Assembly (NCBI GenBank): GCA_032622095.1
Contig: CP136066.1
Coordinates: 191,756,816 to 191,820,815, forward strand
Length of the DNA stretch: 64,000 nucleotides
Reading direction: 5' to 3'
Source: Siphonodentalium dalli
Taxonomy: Eukaryota; Mollusca; Scaphopoda; Gadilida; Siphonodentaliidae
Shown piece after piece: positions 1-12,596 of this stretch (positions are counted from its first letter, which is position 1; every line of letters begins with the position of its first letter). The notes under the pieces are model-generated. The model saw only the letters and a program-made list of their open reading frames with translations. It was not told where the DNA came from and made no database searches. Both the position numbers and the translations under genes were made by a program.

Positions 1-16
1 CCCTTTACTATTCAAA

Positions 17-230
17 TACTGAGTGCATTTTGTCCCTTTAATATTCAGGGCGGAAGCTGCCCATCGTTCATCGAGGTCATCACGTGATATACATGTAGAT
101 AATACATCGTTCACATGGAGAGACTTCGTTCAGCGAGCGCAGTGTGTCACTTTAACATTCAAGACTGTAGCTATCCCCATCAAGGTCCTCACGTAATATA
201 CATGTAGATAATACACCATGCATCGGAGCG
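17..230. repeat. degenerate direct duplication, ~110-bp units
   Basis: Two related copies lie side by side. Each has a 'gtccctttaatattc' or 'gtcactttaacattc' type start and a shared 'atacatgtagataatac' segment about 109 bp apart. The second copy lacks several bases present in the first. No coding potential was seen. Confidence 0.5.
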
Positions 231-2060
231 GCCTAAATATGATAGTTGGTTAACAGGTAAAAAACACTACCAATATGTCTCACCTGTAATTAGATCGGAT
301 AGAGCCAACTGGGGTCCATATCATCATAACAGGGATATTATGTCCGTACACACAACTATTTCAGCGATGGATGAACAGAGATTTGATATCTAGATTTTAG
401 TTATCGATCTCTCAAACGAGGGGCCAGCACCCGTGGTTCAAACTGTTGTTGGCAAGACACCACACAACATGCCAAATGTGTGATGGGCGCAAGTATAGGC
501 AGCTCCAGTGAGTGCATTCTAGTTTTTAATGTTTTAGGTATGGTAATGAAGAAAAATCATGATAGCAAGAACAAATTTGTAGCCTTCTTTGTTTTTTTTC
601 GATTTTTTGGGCATTTTTTTTTTCAATGTGTAAAGATTTCATTTTAGTATGATTTTGTTGATTAAGTTGAATAGTAATTGTGTTAATGATGTTAAATAAC
701 TAATTGTGCTAAAAAAATTGAGGAATTTCAATGTTTGTTTTCTTCATTTTTTTTACCATTTTTTAAAACTTTTTTACGCAAAATCGTCCAAATTGCAACC
801 ATTTCATCTTAGTATGATTTTAAGGTTAAATTCACCATAATTATTTTAATATTGTTAAATAATTTACAACTTGGCTTCTACAATGTTTTTAAATGGATTT
901 AAGAAGGTTTCTACTTGTTTTCTAAGTTGAGGGGTGGTCTAATTCAAATCCAATTAAACATTGTACTGTTCAAAATTAGATAAATTCCTTAAGGCGTATG
1001 GTAGATATACGTAACTAGTTTTCAAAACGTATACATATGCCTTTCTATCCTGTGCGTTATGCACGCGAGTCGGATTTTACATATTAAATTATGATGAAAA
1101 ACCCTGAATTTTGGGTGTGGTCACATTTGTGGTCATAATATTCCGATTAGAGAGTGGATGGACATGGGCCACGCGACACTGTGCAGTATATATGTATATA
1201 ACAAGCATGACATGAGACATTAGTATCTAAACTGTGCTGCCAGAGTTATCAGGAATCGAGTATCGGTGTTATTTCTTACCCCCAAAAAATGGTCAATTTT
1301 AAAATGGGGTATGTGTGTCAAAGGACCACTGGGAGATAATAGGATGTCCAATGACTCCTATATTTCTATCGTATCACAGTAAAGCTTTTTTTGTAAAATT
1401 GACGCGGTTTACACGATCATAGTTCGATTTTCTTTACAATTATATGTTACAAGCAACTAATTATATAGAGTTACGCTTCTTGAAACTCGAGTCAGCATAA
1501 CAAAAACATCTGGCTGCTGATTGGTTGATTATCATTGAGGGAAATATCCCTAATCGGGAACAGAAAATCATAGCCTACGTAAATATGGAGATCGTGTATG
1601 TTTAGATGTCCAGGAAGAGTCTGGTGGTGTCCAGAAGTTACGGAAGGGGTCTGGATATGTTTATGCTGCTGATTTTTGTGCAGTAAATGGGGTAGTTGTG
1701 GAAATGCAAGATTATCGTTTAAAAAAAATACCGAAAAGGGCACGTTTGTTGTAACACACTTGTGCAGCGGATGACGTTCTAAGGGAAAATTGACCACTTG
1801 AAGTTCAAATAGGCTTAACCCATAGCCGGCGGGAATTTTAGTTAACACTGTCGCCTATGAAAATAATTAGGTGTTTGTAACCTATAGATACGACGCTTCG
1901 GTACATTAATTATTATTCATATATTACTATATTTAAATCATATTTATGCATACAGTCGGCGTCGAAACAAAAACATGAATATACCGATTATTCGTGACAT
2001 TCAAGTTAAATGTTCAATAATAGAAAATTATACTGTGACCGGTTCATTCAACATGAAGTT
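231..2060. other. no gene recognised
   Basis: AT-rich sequence with T-runs around 590-780. The longest open frame, about 118 codons on the minus strand at 1492-1848, has no recognisable motif and no convincing splice context. I see no supported feature here. Confidence 0.4.
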
Positions 2061-2159
2061 AATCAAGGTGTATCTTTATTAATAACATTATACAGTACTA
2101 TCAAAATCAGAAGAAACATGTGGCCCTGGGTAGTTATCTCCCAGCGCTGTGGCAAAAAA

Positions 2160-3130
2160 AAATTGACAATGCATTCTTAAACCCAAACCTGTGGCGGTTT
2201 TTCATCCAATGCACCGAAGCTTCGTGCCATGTACCAAAGCTTCGTGACGTGTCAGAACTCCAGGAATATACCACCATAGGACATCATATGGTACGTTGAA
2301 TGGTCACCAGAAACCCGGATATTAATAATTTTAGATCATAATTAGCATCGCATTATATATTAACCCATCGAGGAATATGTCATAATGACACACTATATTA
2401 CACCTACTATATAACTGCTCCCCCTGACACAGGGCTATATATAAGAAGTTTATCGATGTCTACTTAATGAGAGTATACAGTTCCGTCAAAATCTGACCTC
2501 GCATCGTTAACCCCAAATCTGTGGCGATTTTTCATCCAATTTACCGAAGCTTCGTGACACGTACCGTCAAATGGCATCAAACGTTGAATGGTCACCATAA
2601 ACTTCGATATCAGTCATTTCAGATCGTAACTATCATGGAATTATATATTAACCCATGGTGTAATTATGTCAAAATGACACACTATATTACATCCACTCTA
2701 TATAACTGCTTTCTCCCTGACACATGCAGTGCTACATACAAGAAGTTTATCCATGTCTACTTAATGAGAGCATATAGTTCTGTCGAAATCTGGCGAAAAA
2801 TGTGACCTTGCATCATTAACCCCAAATATGTGGCGGTTTTTCATCCTATGTACCGAAGCTTCGTGACATGTACCGAAGCTTGGTGACGTGTCAGAACTTC
2901 TAAAATATACCCCATCGGGACATCAAATGGTATCAAACGTTGAATGGTCACCAGAAATCTCGATATTAGTCATTTCAGACCATAATTAGCATAGCATTAT
3001 ATATGTCAAAATGACACACTATATTACACCATCCCTATATAACTGCGACCTCCCCAACACAGGCTGCATATACAAAGTTTATCCATGTCTACTTAATGAG
3101 AGTATACAGTTCTGTGAAAATCGGGCGAAC
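2160..3130. repeat. tandem repeat, three ~310-330-bp units
   Basis: Three diverged units carry the same ordered landmarks: 'gtggcggtttttcatcc', one or two 'accgaagcttcgtgac' motifs, 'cgttgaatggtcacca', 'atgacacactatatta' and 'tgtctacttaatgagag'. The first landmark recurs near 2189, 2519 and 2829. The third unit runs straight into the dispersed repeat that starts near 3131. The motif 'gaagcttc' inside is palindromic. Confidence 0.8.
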
Positions 3131-4015
3131 AATTTGGTCTATAAATCCCGTAGTGTGACACATTTAATATAGACCAAAACAATAAACACATTTCAACCCA
3201 AAGATAGTTACATTTTAATTGAAAAAATGGTCCAAACATGAAAAGTTGCCGATATTTAAGTCAAGTTTTTGAGATAAAAGTCCAATATATTTGGTGATGT
3301 CAGTGGTGACAATAGTAACAATTAACCATGGTACATCAGACATGTTAGTATTCAATGTATAGAAGGCAGAATAGCCAATGTTGTACATCATCCACAACTT
3401 GTAATCGATTGCAGGACACGCTGGGGCAATATTTACCATTTTCCATATTTTGGCAGCCATTTTGAGCCAAAGTAAGAATTTTGGTTCCAGTGAGTTGGAA
3501 TATTCATAGGTATAATCATATGCATCAATTACATTACAAAGTTCTGTTCATTTCTTGTTAAAATATGCCTATAATCCCAATTGTGATTTTTTTGTGAAAT
3601 TTTATACCACGTTCTGTAAATTCAAATTTTGAGGGAACGGAAGGGGCTAGGACCCCAAAAAGTGCATATTTAATTGCCCCTATGATCAGTTAATACACAA
3701 AATACAAAATAAAGTCGCATTACTCAAACAGTTCCAAACAGCATGAATCGATCTAGAAGATATTTGTAAAAAAAGTAATATTTTCAACTTCCGGCGGCCA
3801 TTTTGGTGGCCATCTTGGATGATGAGTTTCAATTTTGCCCCAAAAAAGTGACATTATGTCTTAGCGTTACGAAAATATATACAATTGTATACATTTTACA
3901 AGATTTTCACCGCTATAATTTGCATAAAACAGACTTAGGATCTGGTCTGAAAAACGGCGGCCATGATGGACGCCATTTTGTCTGGAGTCTATACGGTCAC
4001 TTTTTTTTGTGTTAA
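3131..4015 (+). repeat. single-arm copy of the foldback-arm repeat family
   Basis: This segment is colinear with the right arm of the large foldback at 6466-10632 and with 47291-48330. Shared landmarks in order are 'atggtccaaacatgaaa', 'tattcaatgtata', 'ccattttgagccaaagt', 'acttccgg.ggccattttgg' and 'gtatacattttacaag'. No inverted partner arm is adjacent, so it is a solo arm or a truncated copy. Open frames inside, such as 3215-3460 minus, are repeat translations and not genes. Confidence 0.75.
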
Positions 4016-4444
4016 CATTCCTTAAAAGTTGAAGGACATAATAAGGAACAAAATGAGTGGGGAGAAATTAAGTCCCAGGGGGTGCAAGGGTACCCATATT
4101 AGCTCCCGGACTACTAGTAGTACTATGACGTCGCCGGAAAATTCTTTTATTTTCGGTCGTCGGGTAGTTCAATAAAAACACGTTTTTCGCCAATTAAGCT
4201 ACAAATTCACCACTGCTATCATGGATTTTCGTAATCTACATATATTTTACTACAAAATTAGACCGGATAGCACTTGTCCGTCAAAATGAGCAACATTTGT
4301 TATTTATTGGGGTCGATCTCCTGGACTATTATCTATAAGCATTCCTTAGGTAACATTGTGCAAATTGTAAATATTTTGGTAGTTTGTTTTCTCAACGAAC
4401 ATGACATGTCACAGATTCACATCTTATAATGGATATAGTATCAA
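4016..4444. other. no gene recognised
   Basis: Unique-looking AT-rich spacer between a dispersed repeat and a tandem array. No feature could be supported. Confidence 0.35.
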
Positions 4445-5040
4445 TGATTTATAATAATACATATATACCGGAATAAGGGGTAGGGGTTGTAGCAACTGAT
4501 TTATAATAATTCATATAGACCGATATTCCTTATTGTAAGGAATAGGGGTGGTAGTCTCTGATCATAGTCTGATGTATAATAATTAATATATACCGGTATT
4601 ACTTATTATAAGGGGTAGGGGTGGTACCACTGATTTATAATAATTCATATATACCGGCATTACTTATTATGAGGGGTATAGGGGTGGTAACCTCTTATTT
4701 ATAATAATTCATATAATCCGGTATTACTTATTGTAAGGGGCAGAGTGGTAGCCTATGATTTATAATAATTTATATATACCGGTATTCCTTATTATAAGGG
4801 GTAGGGGTTGAAGCCTCATATTTAAAATAATTCATTTAAACCGGTATTACTTATAGTATGAGGGGTAGGGATGGTAGCCTACGATTTATAATAATTCATA
4901 GATACCGGTATTCCTTATTATAAAGGATATATGTTACGGTAGCCTATGATCTATAATAATTAATATATTCCGGTATTCATTATTATAAAGGGTAGGGGTG
5001 GTAATCTCCGATTTATAATAATTTTTGTATACCTGTATTT
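4445..5040. repeat. minisatellite, ~60-bp unit, about 10 copies
   Basis: Each unit reads roughly 'gatttataataattcata', then 'taccggtattacttatta', then 'aaggggtaggggtggtag'. Ten starts of 'tttataataat' type occur between 4445 and 5025, with small indels. Units are visibly diverged, so the array is older than the 65-bp and 82-bp arrays elsewhere in the window. Confidence 0.9.
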
Positions 5041-5182
5041 ACATGCATGGTATACACATATATCGCAATTGGTTGCACGATATAACATTTATTTGTAGCG
5101 CCTATTATAGTATATTATATAACTATATGTACTATATACATCCTCATATACCTGTGCACATATATTCGCGCTGCAATCGCGC

Positions 5183-5184
<2 letters not shown>

Positions 5185-5236
<52 letters not shown>
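5185..5236. repeat. (TA)n microsatellite
   Basis: Uninterrupted TA dinucleotide run of about 52 bp. The two Ile/Tyr-rich open frames crossing it on opposite strands are artefacts of the repeat. Confidence 0.97.
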
Positions 5237-5239
<3 letters not shown>

Positions 5240-5240
<1 letters not shown>

Positions 5241-5976
5241 AACATAATTTATACTGTATTTTAGTATATATATATGTATAACATACCGGTATATATAGGC
5301 CTCTATATCTATGCGTGACCATTTTGTGACGGTAACCGGGAATCCACCTTTGAATAAATTGACCGATGTATTAGATTCGACGCGACGAAGATGCGTCCGT
5401 CTGAAACAAAATTGACCGCAGTCGCACCACCGACGGATTTAATACAATTAGATTCGAGTCGACAAAAATCCGTCGTTTGGAACAGGCCTCAGGCTGAATG
5501 ACTCATTCGATATCATTTAATAAAGATCCGAAAGCAAAATGCCGACTTCCCACATTACAACATTTGTCCATGTATGTTGTGGGTGCAGACCCCCCCCCCC
5601 CTTCCGGTCCAAATTATTTCAACATTTCTATACACGGCAGTTAAGAAATCGTCGCACACGGCGCTGTACACGTCGTAAATCTTAATGCACCACATAATAG
5701 TGACATGGATTGCAAGCATTATATATGTACACCTGATTGACAACACACTTCGATGAACAATCTAAAGGCCATAACAAATAATGTTTTGTTTCACGGCTAA
5801 TCTATGACTTGCCCTGGTAATAATAATACAATTTATCCGCATAATTATACACATAAAATAAATTATTGCAACACTTGCAGTTAAAGATGCAAAATCCGAA
5901 TTAACGCTCTTAAATCGTTTGGCTTCGGAGGTGAAAAATATTTGATTCGAGTCGAGGAACCCACCCATCAAAGATC
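5240..5976. other. no gene recognised; poly-C tract
   Basis: There is a 12-base C run near 5590-5601. A loose direct repeat built on 'attagattcga' followed by 'cgac' and 'tccgtc' lies at about 5370-5480. Nothing else is supportable. Confidence 0.35.
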
Positions 5977-6343
5977 AGAGTGATCAGATATCGATTTTTT
6001 TATTTCTCGAAATGTTTAATTATTTGTGGCCCAGAAAAGAGCCGTCAAATCGATGCTCTCGGACAAAATTGCGGATGAAGATGGAAAACTCTAAAATCAA
6101 GTGGTAATACGGAAAAATTTCGTGATATGCAAGTGATAATACGACCATATCTCGTTGAACAACATGTTGATAAATAACACGTTTTGGGAAATTTTATACC
6201 ATAGTTGAAAACTTGACAGTGGTCAGCATGATTTTGTTGTAATTAATTGATTCTGATAACAACAGCGTATTTTGTAGAAATGTTGTTGTTGTTGTTGTAA
6301 CTTGATGATATGGGGACCGTCTGATCGGATTGAGTACCTTTAA
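5977..6343 (-). mobile_element. TTAA-type MITE, inverted and 5'-decayed copy
   Basis: The right end is 'gatcggattgagtacct' followed by TTAA (6340-6343), identical in type to the intact copy at 14596-15005. The interior matches that copy in reverse complement: 'ggggaccgtctgatcgg', the 'tgttgttgttgttgt' run, 'taacacgtttt', 'atcaagtggtaatacgg' and 'ttgtggccca'. The left end is degraded near 5977 and has lost the terminal repeat. No transposase is encoded. Confidence 0.75.
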
Positions 6344-6465
6344 TGAGTCATCGCTGTTCCAAGTTCGTGAAAATTCCATTTCCATTTCGTCAGATTTTTC
6401 CCCAACTGGTAACTCAATATGTCCAACAGTACAGAACACCACCAGTTCTGTCGCCATGTCCCATT

Positions 6466-7750
6466 AGTCTGGTCGATAAAAGGTTTGACCTAGAATTTTT
6501 TTTGACTAAGTTGGTTTGTATACCATTTTGGAGAGGAATATATCCTCTATAACATATCCAATATCCGCTAAAATCCGCTTTGAGCATTTTTTGTAATTCA
6601 AGATGGCGTCCAAGATGGCTGCCATTTTCCTATAAGTCAGCTTGATGCAATTATAGTGAGAACATCTTGTCATATGTATACACATGTATACATTTTTATG
6701 ATGCTAAGACATAGCGCCATCTTTATGTACAAAAATTGGAACTCCCCGTCCAAGATGGCCGCCAAAATGGCGACCGGAAGTGGATTTTTTACGTTTTTTT
6801 ACTAATATCTTTACGATAAGTTTCTGTGGTTTGGAACTGGTTGATAATTGTGACTTTATTTTGTATTTAGCATGTTAACTGACCATTGGAGCAATGAAAT
6901 ATGCTGTTCGTGTGGTCCACACCGCTTCCAATCACTCAACAATTCGATTTTACAAAACGCGGTATAACATTTCACAAAAGATCCCCAACATTCTAATCAT
7001 ATTTCAGAAGTGGGAAGAACTGTGCAATGTAAGTGATCCATTCTATATCTTATTGATATTCGAACTCAATGGTACCAAAGTTGTCACTTTGGCTCAAAAT
7101 GGCTGCCAAAATGGCCGCCAAAATATGGAACATGGTAATTATTATCTCAGCGTGCCATGCAACCGCTTACAAGTTGTGGTGATGCACACAATTGACAATT
7201 CTGTCTTAATAGCTTGAGTACTAACATTTCTGACACACCTTGGGTATTTGTTACTATTTTAACCACTGAAATTACCAGAATTATTCGAAATTTTCTTTCA
7301 CAAACCTGATATAAAAATCGGCAAAAAATCGCTGTTCAGGTTTGAGTCATTTTGTTAAAGTAAAATGGAACTATGTTTGGTATCAAAGATGTTTATTGTT
7401 TTGATATGTGTTACATGTGTCACACTGAGTTGCTTTAGATAAAATTACTCAAGATGGCTTCCAAAATGGCAACCAAATTTGGTAAACATTATTATATACA
7501 TATAAATATGTGTATATACGTGGTGTATATGTATACATAATCAATTGTGACTCAGATGCTACTTAATCAACTAATGTTCTATTCCCGGTACCCTACGAGT
7601 CATGACATTTTGCCAAAAGCTCCCTTGTTTTTGAACCAAATGGGCAGAAATTTGAAACGGAAATGAGAGGGATCATATTATATGGATATGCTGGCCCATT
7701 TGCATCAACATTGATCAACTTAATACAGTGTGTATGTCTGTTGAATGCAT
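6466..7750 (-). repeat. left inverted arm of the large foldback
   Basis: Reverse-complement counterpart of 9295-10632. The inner end near 7560-7750 pairs with 9295-9560 ('gatgcaaatgggcca' type). It carries several 'ccaagatggc' and 'caaaatggc' motifs that read as ATGG-rich on both strands. Confidence 0.8.
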
Positions 7751-8475
7751 GGTCATAGGCGAAGTGAGTAGGTATACAGGGAGTTATTGTATTCATGAAT
7801 GATGTGAATAGTTATACAATGTGTGACTATATGGTCATGGGCGGTATGTCCATAGTGAGATGTATATGTATATAAGGAGTAGCTGTATGGTGATGTGTGA
7901 TGTGAACATGTTTACAGTGAGTGGCTGTCTGGTCACTGAAGTGGTGTATGGTCATAACGAGAGCAGCTAAACTGTCCTGTATGTGTATATGGAGTGACTG
8001 TGTGGTCAGAGGTGGGCTGTACATATGTACATTGGGTGGCTGTATTGTTATGGGTGGGTGTATATGTATACATATGGTGGATGTATGGTAATGGATGTGT
8101 GTATGTATAAATAGGGTGTGGTTGTATGGTTATGGGCAATGTGTATATGTGAACATGGAATGACTGCACGGTCATTGTTGAAGTTTATATGCTTACACGG
8201 AGTACACTTTGATGGCCATTGGCGGCTAGTGTATATAGAGAATGACCTCATGGTGATGGGTGGGATGTATATATTTATATGTAGGGCCTATTGTGTTGTC
8301 ATTGGTGATGTGTACAATCATACAGTGAATAGCTGAATGCTCATGGAGAGGGTGTATATGTATACAGCGAGTGGCTGAATTGTCACGATTGAGCTGTATA
8401 TGCAAGTCTGAAGTGTACGAATGGCCGTGTGTGCGGGGTATTGGTATACCTAGAAGGGCTGTATGACCATTTATG

Positions 8476-8529
<54 letters not shown>

Positions 8530-9294
8530 CTGGAGTGACGCTGTGGTCATGGGTGAGGTGTATATGTATATCATGAGTGACTACATGGCCATGGCACCGC
8601 CAATATGCACATATGTATATATGGTTTGACAGTATGGTAAAATTAATGGTGGTGTGAATTGATATACAAGGAGTGACTATGATCACGAATGTGGTTTATG
8701 CGTATACAGCGAGAGGCTGCATTGTCATGGGTCAGGTGCATATGCAAGTCTGGAGTGTGTGCATGGCCGTATGCGCGGTACGAGACATTGATATATATAG
8801 TAGGGCTGCAAGGCCACTTTCGTGAGGTATATATGTATATACCTGGAGTGACTCTATGGTTTTGGGTTGGGTGTATACGTATATCTTAAGTGGCTATATG
8901 CCACGGTGTCGCAAATATGTATATATACAGGGAGTGAGACTGTATGACCACTGGTGAGGCAAATAGGTATACAAGAAGTGATGTATGAATATGGATGTAG
9001 CGAACAGCTATAGGGCCATGCGTTGGTGTATAGGTAAGCCCAAGTGTGGCTGTATGGTAATGGGTGAGGTGTATGTCTATACAGCGAGTGGCACAAGGCC
9101 ATTTACGTGGTGTTCATGTATGTACATATCGAGTGACTGCATGCTCATGTGTGATTTGTACTGGTGCACATTTGTGTGACTATCGCTTTCCACAATAACT
9201 CAAGGATATGTTAATCGATAGAGGTAATATCAGAGTGTTCTCCACATTAATTGCGTTTTATATGCAATGTGAAGAAAACGGTTTTCCTGACAAT
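7750..9294. repeat. degenerate ~45-50-bp satellite in the foldback core
   Basis: Repeating pattern of 'gtatatgtatac', then 'gagtggctgtatgg', then 'tcatgggtgaggtg', with heavy divergence. At least 25 units can be followed across the core. The same repeat in the opposite orientation is found at 25660-25790, next to another half copy of the foldback arm. Overlapping open frames on both strands here are repeat artefacts. Confidence 0.8.
8479..8522. repeat. (TA)n microsatellite inside the satellite core
   Basis: Uninterrupted TA run of about 44 bp, probably an expansion of the 'gtatatat' segment of a core unit. Confidence 0.95.
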
Positions 9295-10632
9295 AGATTA
9301 TAAGTTAATCAATTTTGATGCTAATGGGCCAAAGTCGCCACATACTATGATACCTTTCAGTTCAGTTTCAACGTTCTGTCCGTTTCCGTAAAAAAATATG
9401 GACAGAATCCCAAAAGAGGTGTTCGGCAAAATCCATACTGCATCCCTTAAAATGAATGTGTCGTGCCTCACAAGGTGCTGGGACAACCATAATATAAGAT
9501 TAAGTTGTCAGTTGATTAAGTAGGATGTTTAATAACCAAGGGAGTCACAATTTGCTACCATTTCGGAACAGCAGAGAATAATGTTCGGAATATAAACTTT
9601 TTACCAAATTTGGGTGCCATTTTGCAAGTCATCTTGAGTAATATTTTCTAAAACACCACACTATGCCATATCTAAGGCATATCAAAATAACAAGAACCTT
9701 TGATACTAAAGATAGTTTCATTTTACTTGAAAAAAATGGTCCAAACATGAATTTTGTTTTTGCCGAGTTTGATGCTGTTTGTGATAGAAAAATCCCATAA
9801 TTCTGGTAATTTCAGAATAGTAAATAGTAAAAATTAATCAAGGTGCATAAGAAATGTTGGTATTCAATGTATATAAGACAGAATAGTCATGTGTGTACAT
9901 CACCACAACTTGTAAGCGGTTGCATGGCACGCTTGGATATTAATTACCATTTTCCATATTTTTGCGGCCATTTTAACAGCCATTTTGAGCCAAAGTGACA
10001 ATTTTGGTACCATTGAGTTCGAATATCAATAAGATATAGAATGTATCACTTACATTGCACAGTTCTTCCCACTTCTTGGTAAATATGACCAGAATCCCAA
10101 AGGGGATCTTTTGTGAAATGTTATACCGCGTTTTGTAAAATCGAACTTTTGAGTGATCGGAAGGGGTGTGGACCCCACGAATGGCATACTTCATTGCTCC
10201 AATGGTCAGTTAATATGCTATATACAAAATAAAGTCACAATTCTCAACCAGTTCCAAACCACATAAACTTATCTTAAAAGTATTAGTGAAACAACGTAAA
10301 AAAAACACTTCCGGTCGCCATTTTGGCGGCCATCTTGGACGGGGAGTTCCAATTTTGGCACATAAAGATGGCGTTATGTCATAGCTTCACAAAAATGTAT
10401 ACATGTGTATACATAAGACAAGATGTTCTCACTATAATTGCATCAAGCTGACTTATAGGAAAATGGCAGCCATCTTGGACGCCATCTTGAATTACAAAAA
10501 ATGCTCAAAGCTGATTTTAGCGGATTTTGGATATGTTATAGAGGAGAGCTTCCTCTTCAAAATGGTATAAAAACCAACTTAGTCCGAATTTTTTCTAGGT
10601 TGACCCTAAAATTTGAGTTTATCGACCAGACT
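9295..10632 (+). repeat. right inverted arm of the large foldback
   Basis: Mirrors 6466-7750. It is also homologous in direct orientation to 3131-4015, 27179-27420 and 47291-48330, and its inner part to 25800-26171. This arm therefore belongs to a dispersed family with at least five members in the window. Confidence 0.8.
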
Positions 10633-10829
10633 ACATGTGGATATGTTGTGTATGACTGATAGATGGTAACTTTATCTGGAAAGTGAATCGCAATAGACGG
10701 AGTTTAACTCAGGTGACTACATAATTAGTTATAAACCTGACATTTGGTGAGAGGTGGAATTGACAAAGGTATTATATTCAGATCCATTAACACGTTCGAT
10801 AGAATGTAGCTGGGTCAAAGAACAATTAG

Positions 10830-11100
10830 TTACCAAGTCTTGAAATAGTGTGTCTGTCATTTGCAGAATGAGGTCCCCAGAGCGTGAATTTAGTGATGCT
10901 ACCCCGCATAGCGGGCTATCATCACCAAATTCACACTCTGGGAACATCATTCTGCTGAGGTTTAAGCAGAATTAGGTCCCCAGAGGGTGAATTTTGTGAT
11001 GCTAGCCCGCTATGCGGGGTAGCATCACTAAATTCACCCTCTGGGGACCTCATTCTGCAAATGACAGACACACTATTTCAAGGCTTGTTATTTGCAATTA
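10830..11100. repeat. nested palindrome (palindrome of palindromes)
   Basis: The outer arms start 'cttgaaatagtgtgtctg' and end 'cagacacactatttcaag'. Inside, each half is itself a palindrome. 'cagaatgaggtccccagag' pairs with 'ctctgggaacatcattctg' in the left half, and the right half repeats this with 'aggtccccagagggtg' and 'caccctctggggacct'. 'ccccgcatagcggg' and 'cccgctatgcgggg' form the two inner tips. A transcript or extruded DNA could form either two hairpins or one long hairpin. Confidence 0.85.
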
Positions 11101-12219
11101 CAAAGTTTTTTGAAATATACACCATGTATCTCGCTTTATATAGCGTCCTGTAATGGTCCCTAATATTAAAGCAATTTGGCAGTTTGCGCTGCAGAATCTT
11201 TTAATAATATTCGCTTTTGAATTTCTCCCGGTATCAAAATAGGTCTATAAGTAGTTGAACTATACCTTTCTTATATGTCACAGAAAGATTCATTGATGTC
11301 ATAACAATACAACATTGAACACTTTGGAAAAGAAAACAGAGATGCCAGAGCGACGCGAAGCATATCTTTTATCTCGATCTGGTTGCTACTGGAAAAACCC
11401 AATGGCTATCAATAGATCTGACAGTACTGCATAAACCTGATCACATCAGTACACGAGGAGCGATATGGCAATTAGCCACTCAATTTGCCAGCTTCTATAT
11501 TCATCACTTCACTAATTCTCAACTGAGATAATACCTTTGTTTGCCCTAAAGGAACGAGGATATATGCTAAAGCAATGAAACAAATCCCATCGATATTGAG
11601 GGAGGAACTATTTCGTTTGGCGCCAAGTCAATTGAGTAATCACACTGCAGCATACTGTCTTTCGGGTAATTTCGTTCGACCGACTCGGTCGATATTATTT
11701 AACGCAACACACCCTCCCACCCAATGTTTCCTGCTTCCATTTTCGGAGGGGGTACCCCTTGTGCTAACAGCAATGCTTAGTATTTTCAGGACTAGATATG
11801 TGATCGTCGACCAGGACCCCATGGTTGGCGCTTGGGTGGTACCAAAAAAAGGGCCTTCACCAATGGCAAGAAAGCTGGAGGTCCATAAACACGTTTCCGA
11901 CTACCTGTTGCTTTTGTGATTAATAAAGGGTAGTCATTAAGGCAAACCTGTCTTGTTATTAATTTAATAACAAATATGCGGGATAAAAGAGTGTTCCGTG
12001 ATAGTCTATTCCTGATATGGTAAAAATAAAGAGAGTTTATTTCACTTCTGTTGCGCAAACTTGAAAGCAGCTGGAAAATGGCTGTGACCATGTCAAGTCA
12101 TTTTGAGAGCCAATGAAGGCGGTATGTAAAACAAATCGTATATTATTTTGTCATCCTAGCTTATATCTCCTTTCAGATTATGTAGACAACATTTGGAGGG
12201 TCGATTGAGCTATGTACGT
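11101..12219. other. no gene; two pieces of a dispersed repeat
   Basis: 11225-11325 and 11935-12110 match consecutive parts of 38030-38330: 'acagaaagattcattga', 'gatagtctattcctgat' and 'ttatttcacttctgt'. About 600 bp of unrelated sequence separates the two pieces here, so this copy was probably interrupted by an insertion. The short open frames 11575-11919 and 12091-11792 have no recognisable domain. Confidence 0.5.
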
Positions 12220-12596
12220 TCAACCCTTTACCCAACAGAACGGCCCTGTGCCAATGCATTCTCTTATATATGCGAGTCGACCATAGGTCGCCTCGCATAT
12301 ATAAGAGAATGCATTGGCTTAACACATTAAAAATTATAAAATTGTTAAAGAATGTAAGAAAAAATGGTAAAAAGTGTTATGCATTCTCTTATATATGCGA
12401 GGCGACCTATGGTCGACTCGCATATATAAGAGAATGCATTGGCACAGGGCATAACTGTAACCATCACAATGTGGTCAATGAGCCGGTTCCAATGATATCC
12501 ATATTTGTATGGTTTTATTGAGACAGACCCAAGATAATTTAGGCTGTTGCAGCTTTATTTGGCCGTTTTTGGCCGGTTTGTTGGGTAAAGGGTTAA
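12220..12596. mobile_element. piggyBac-like MITE with two palindromic modules
   Basis: The right end reads 'tgttgggtaaagggttaa', with TTAA at 12593-12596. The left end is its inverted partner, 'caaccctttacccaaca', with the TTAA mutated to TCAA. TTAACCCTTT-type ends and a TTAA target are the hallmark of piggyBac elements. Inside are two palindromes of about 70 bp, each built from 'ccaatgcattctctta', 'tatatgcgag' and a central 'gaccataggtc' or 'gacctatggtc'. No transposase is present. Confidence 0.8.

Larger units (their letters stand above)
6466..10632. mobile_element. large foldback element, ~1.3-kb inverted arms around a satellite core
   Basis: The outer ends are perfect inverted repeats, 'agtctggtcgataaa' at 6466 and 'tttatcgaccagact' ending at 10632. 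Behind them two long arms (about 6466-7750 and 9295-10632) are colinear in reverse complement over more than 1.2 kb, with diverged stretches. Landmarks such as 'gccaagatggc', 'gcttgatgcaatta' and 'acttccggtcgccat' appear in mirrored order. The centre is tandem repeats. The two small open frames starting MKYA (6894-7217 plus, 10194-9973 minus) are the same arm segment read in mirror, so they are not independent genes. No clear target duplication or transposase was seen. Confidence 0.85.

Noticed and set aside
5089-5322. Ile/Tyr-rich frames over the (TA)n run, and similar ones at 8226-8686
   Set aside because: Direct translation of TA microsatellites on both strands.
6894-7217. 107-codon frame starting MKYA, with a 73-codon relative on the minus strand at 9973-10194
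   Set aside because: Both are the same arm segment of the foldback, and other copies of the arm (3.1, 47.3 kb) do not keep the frame.
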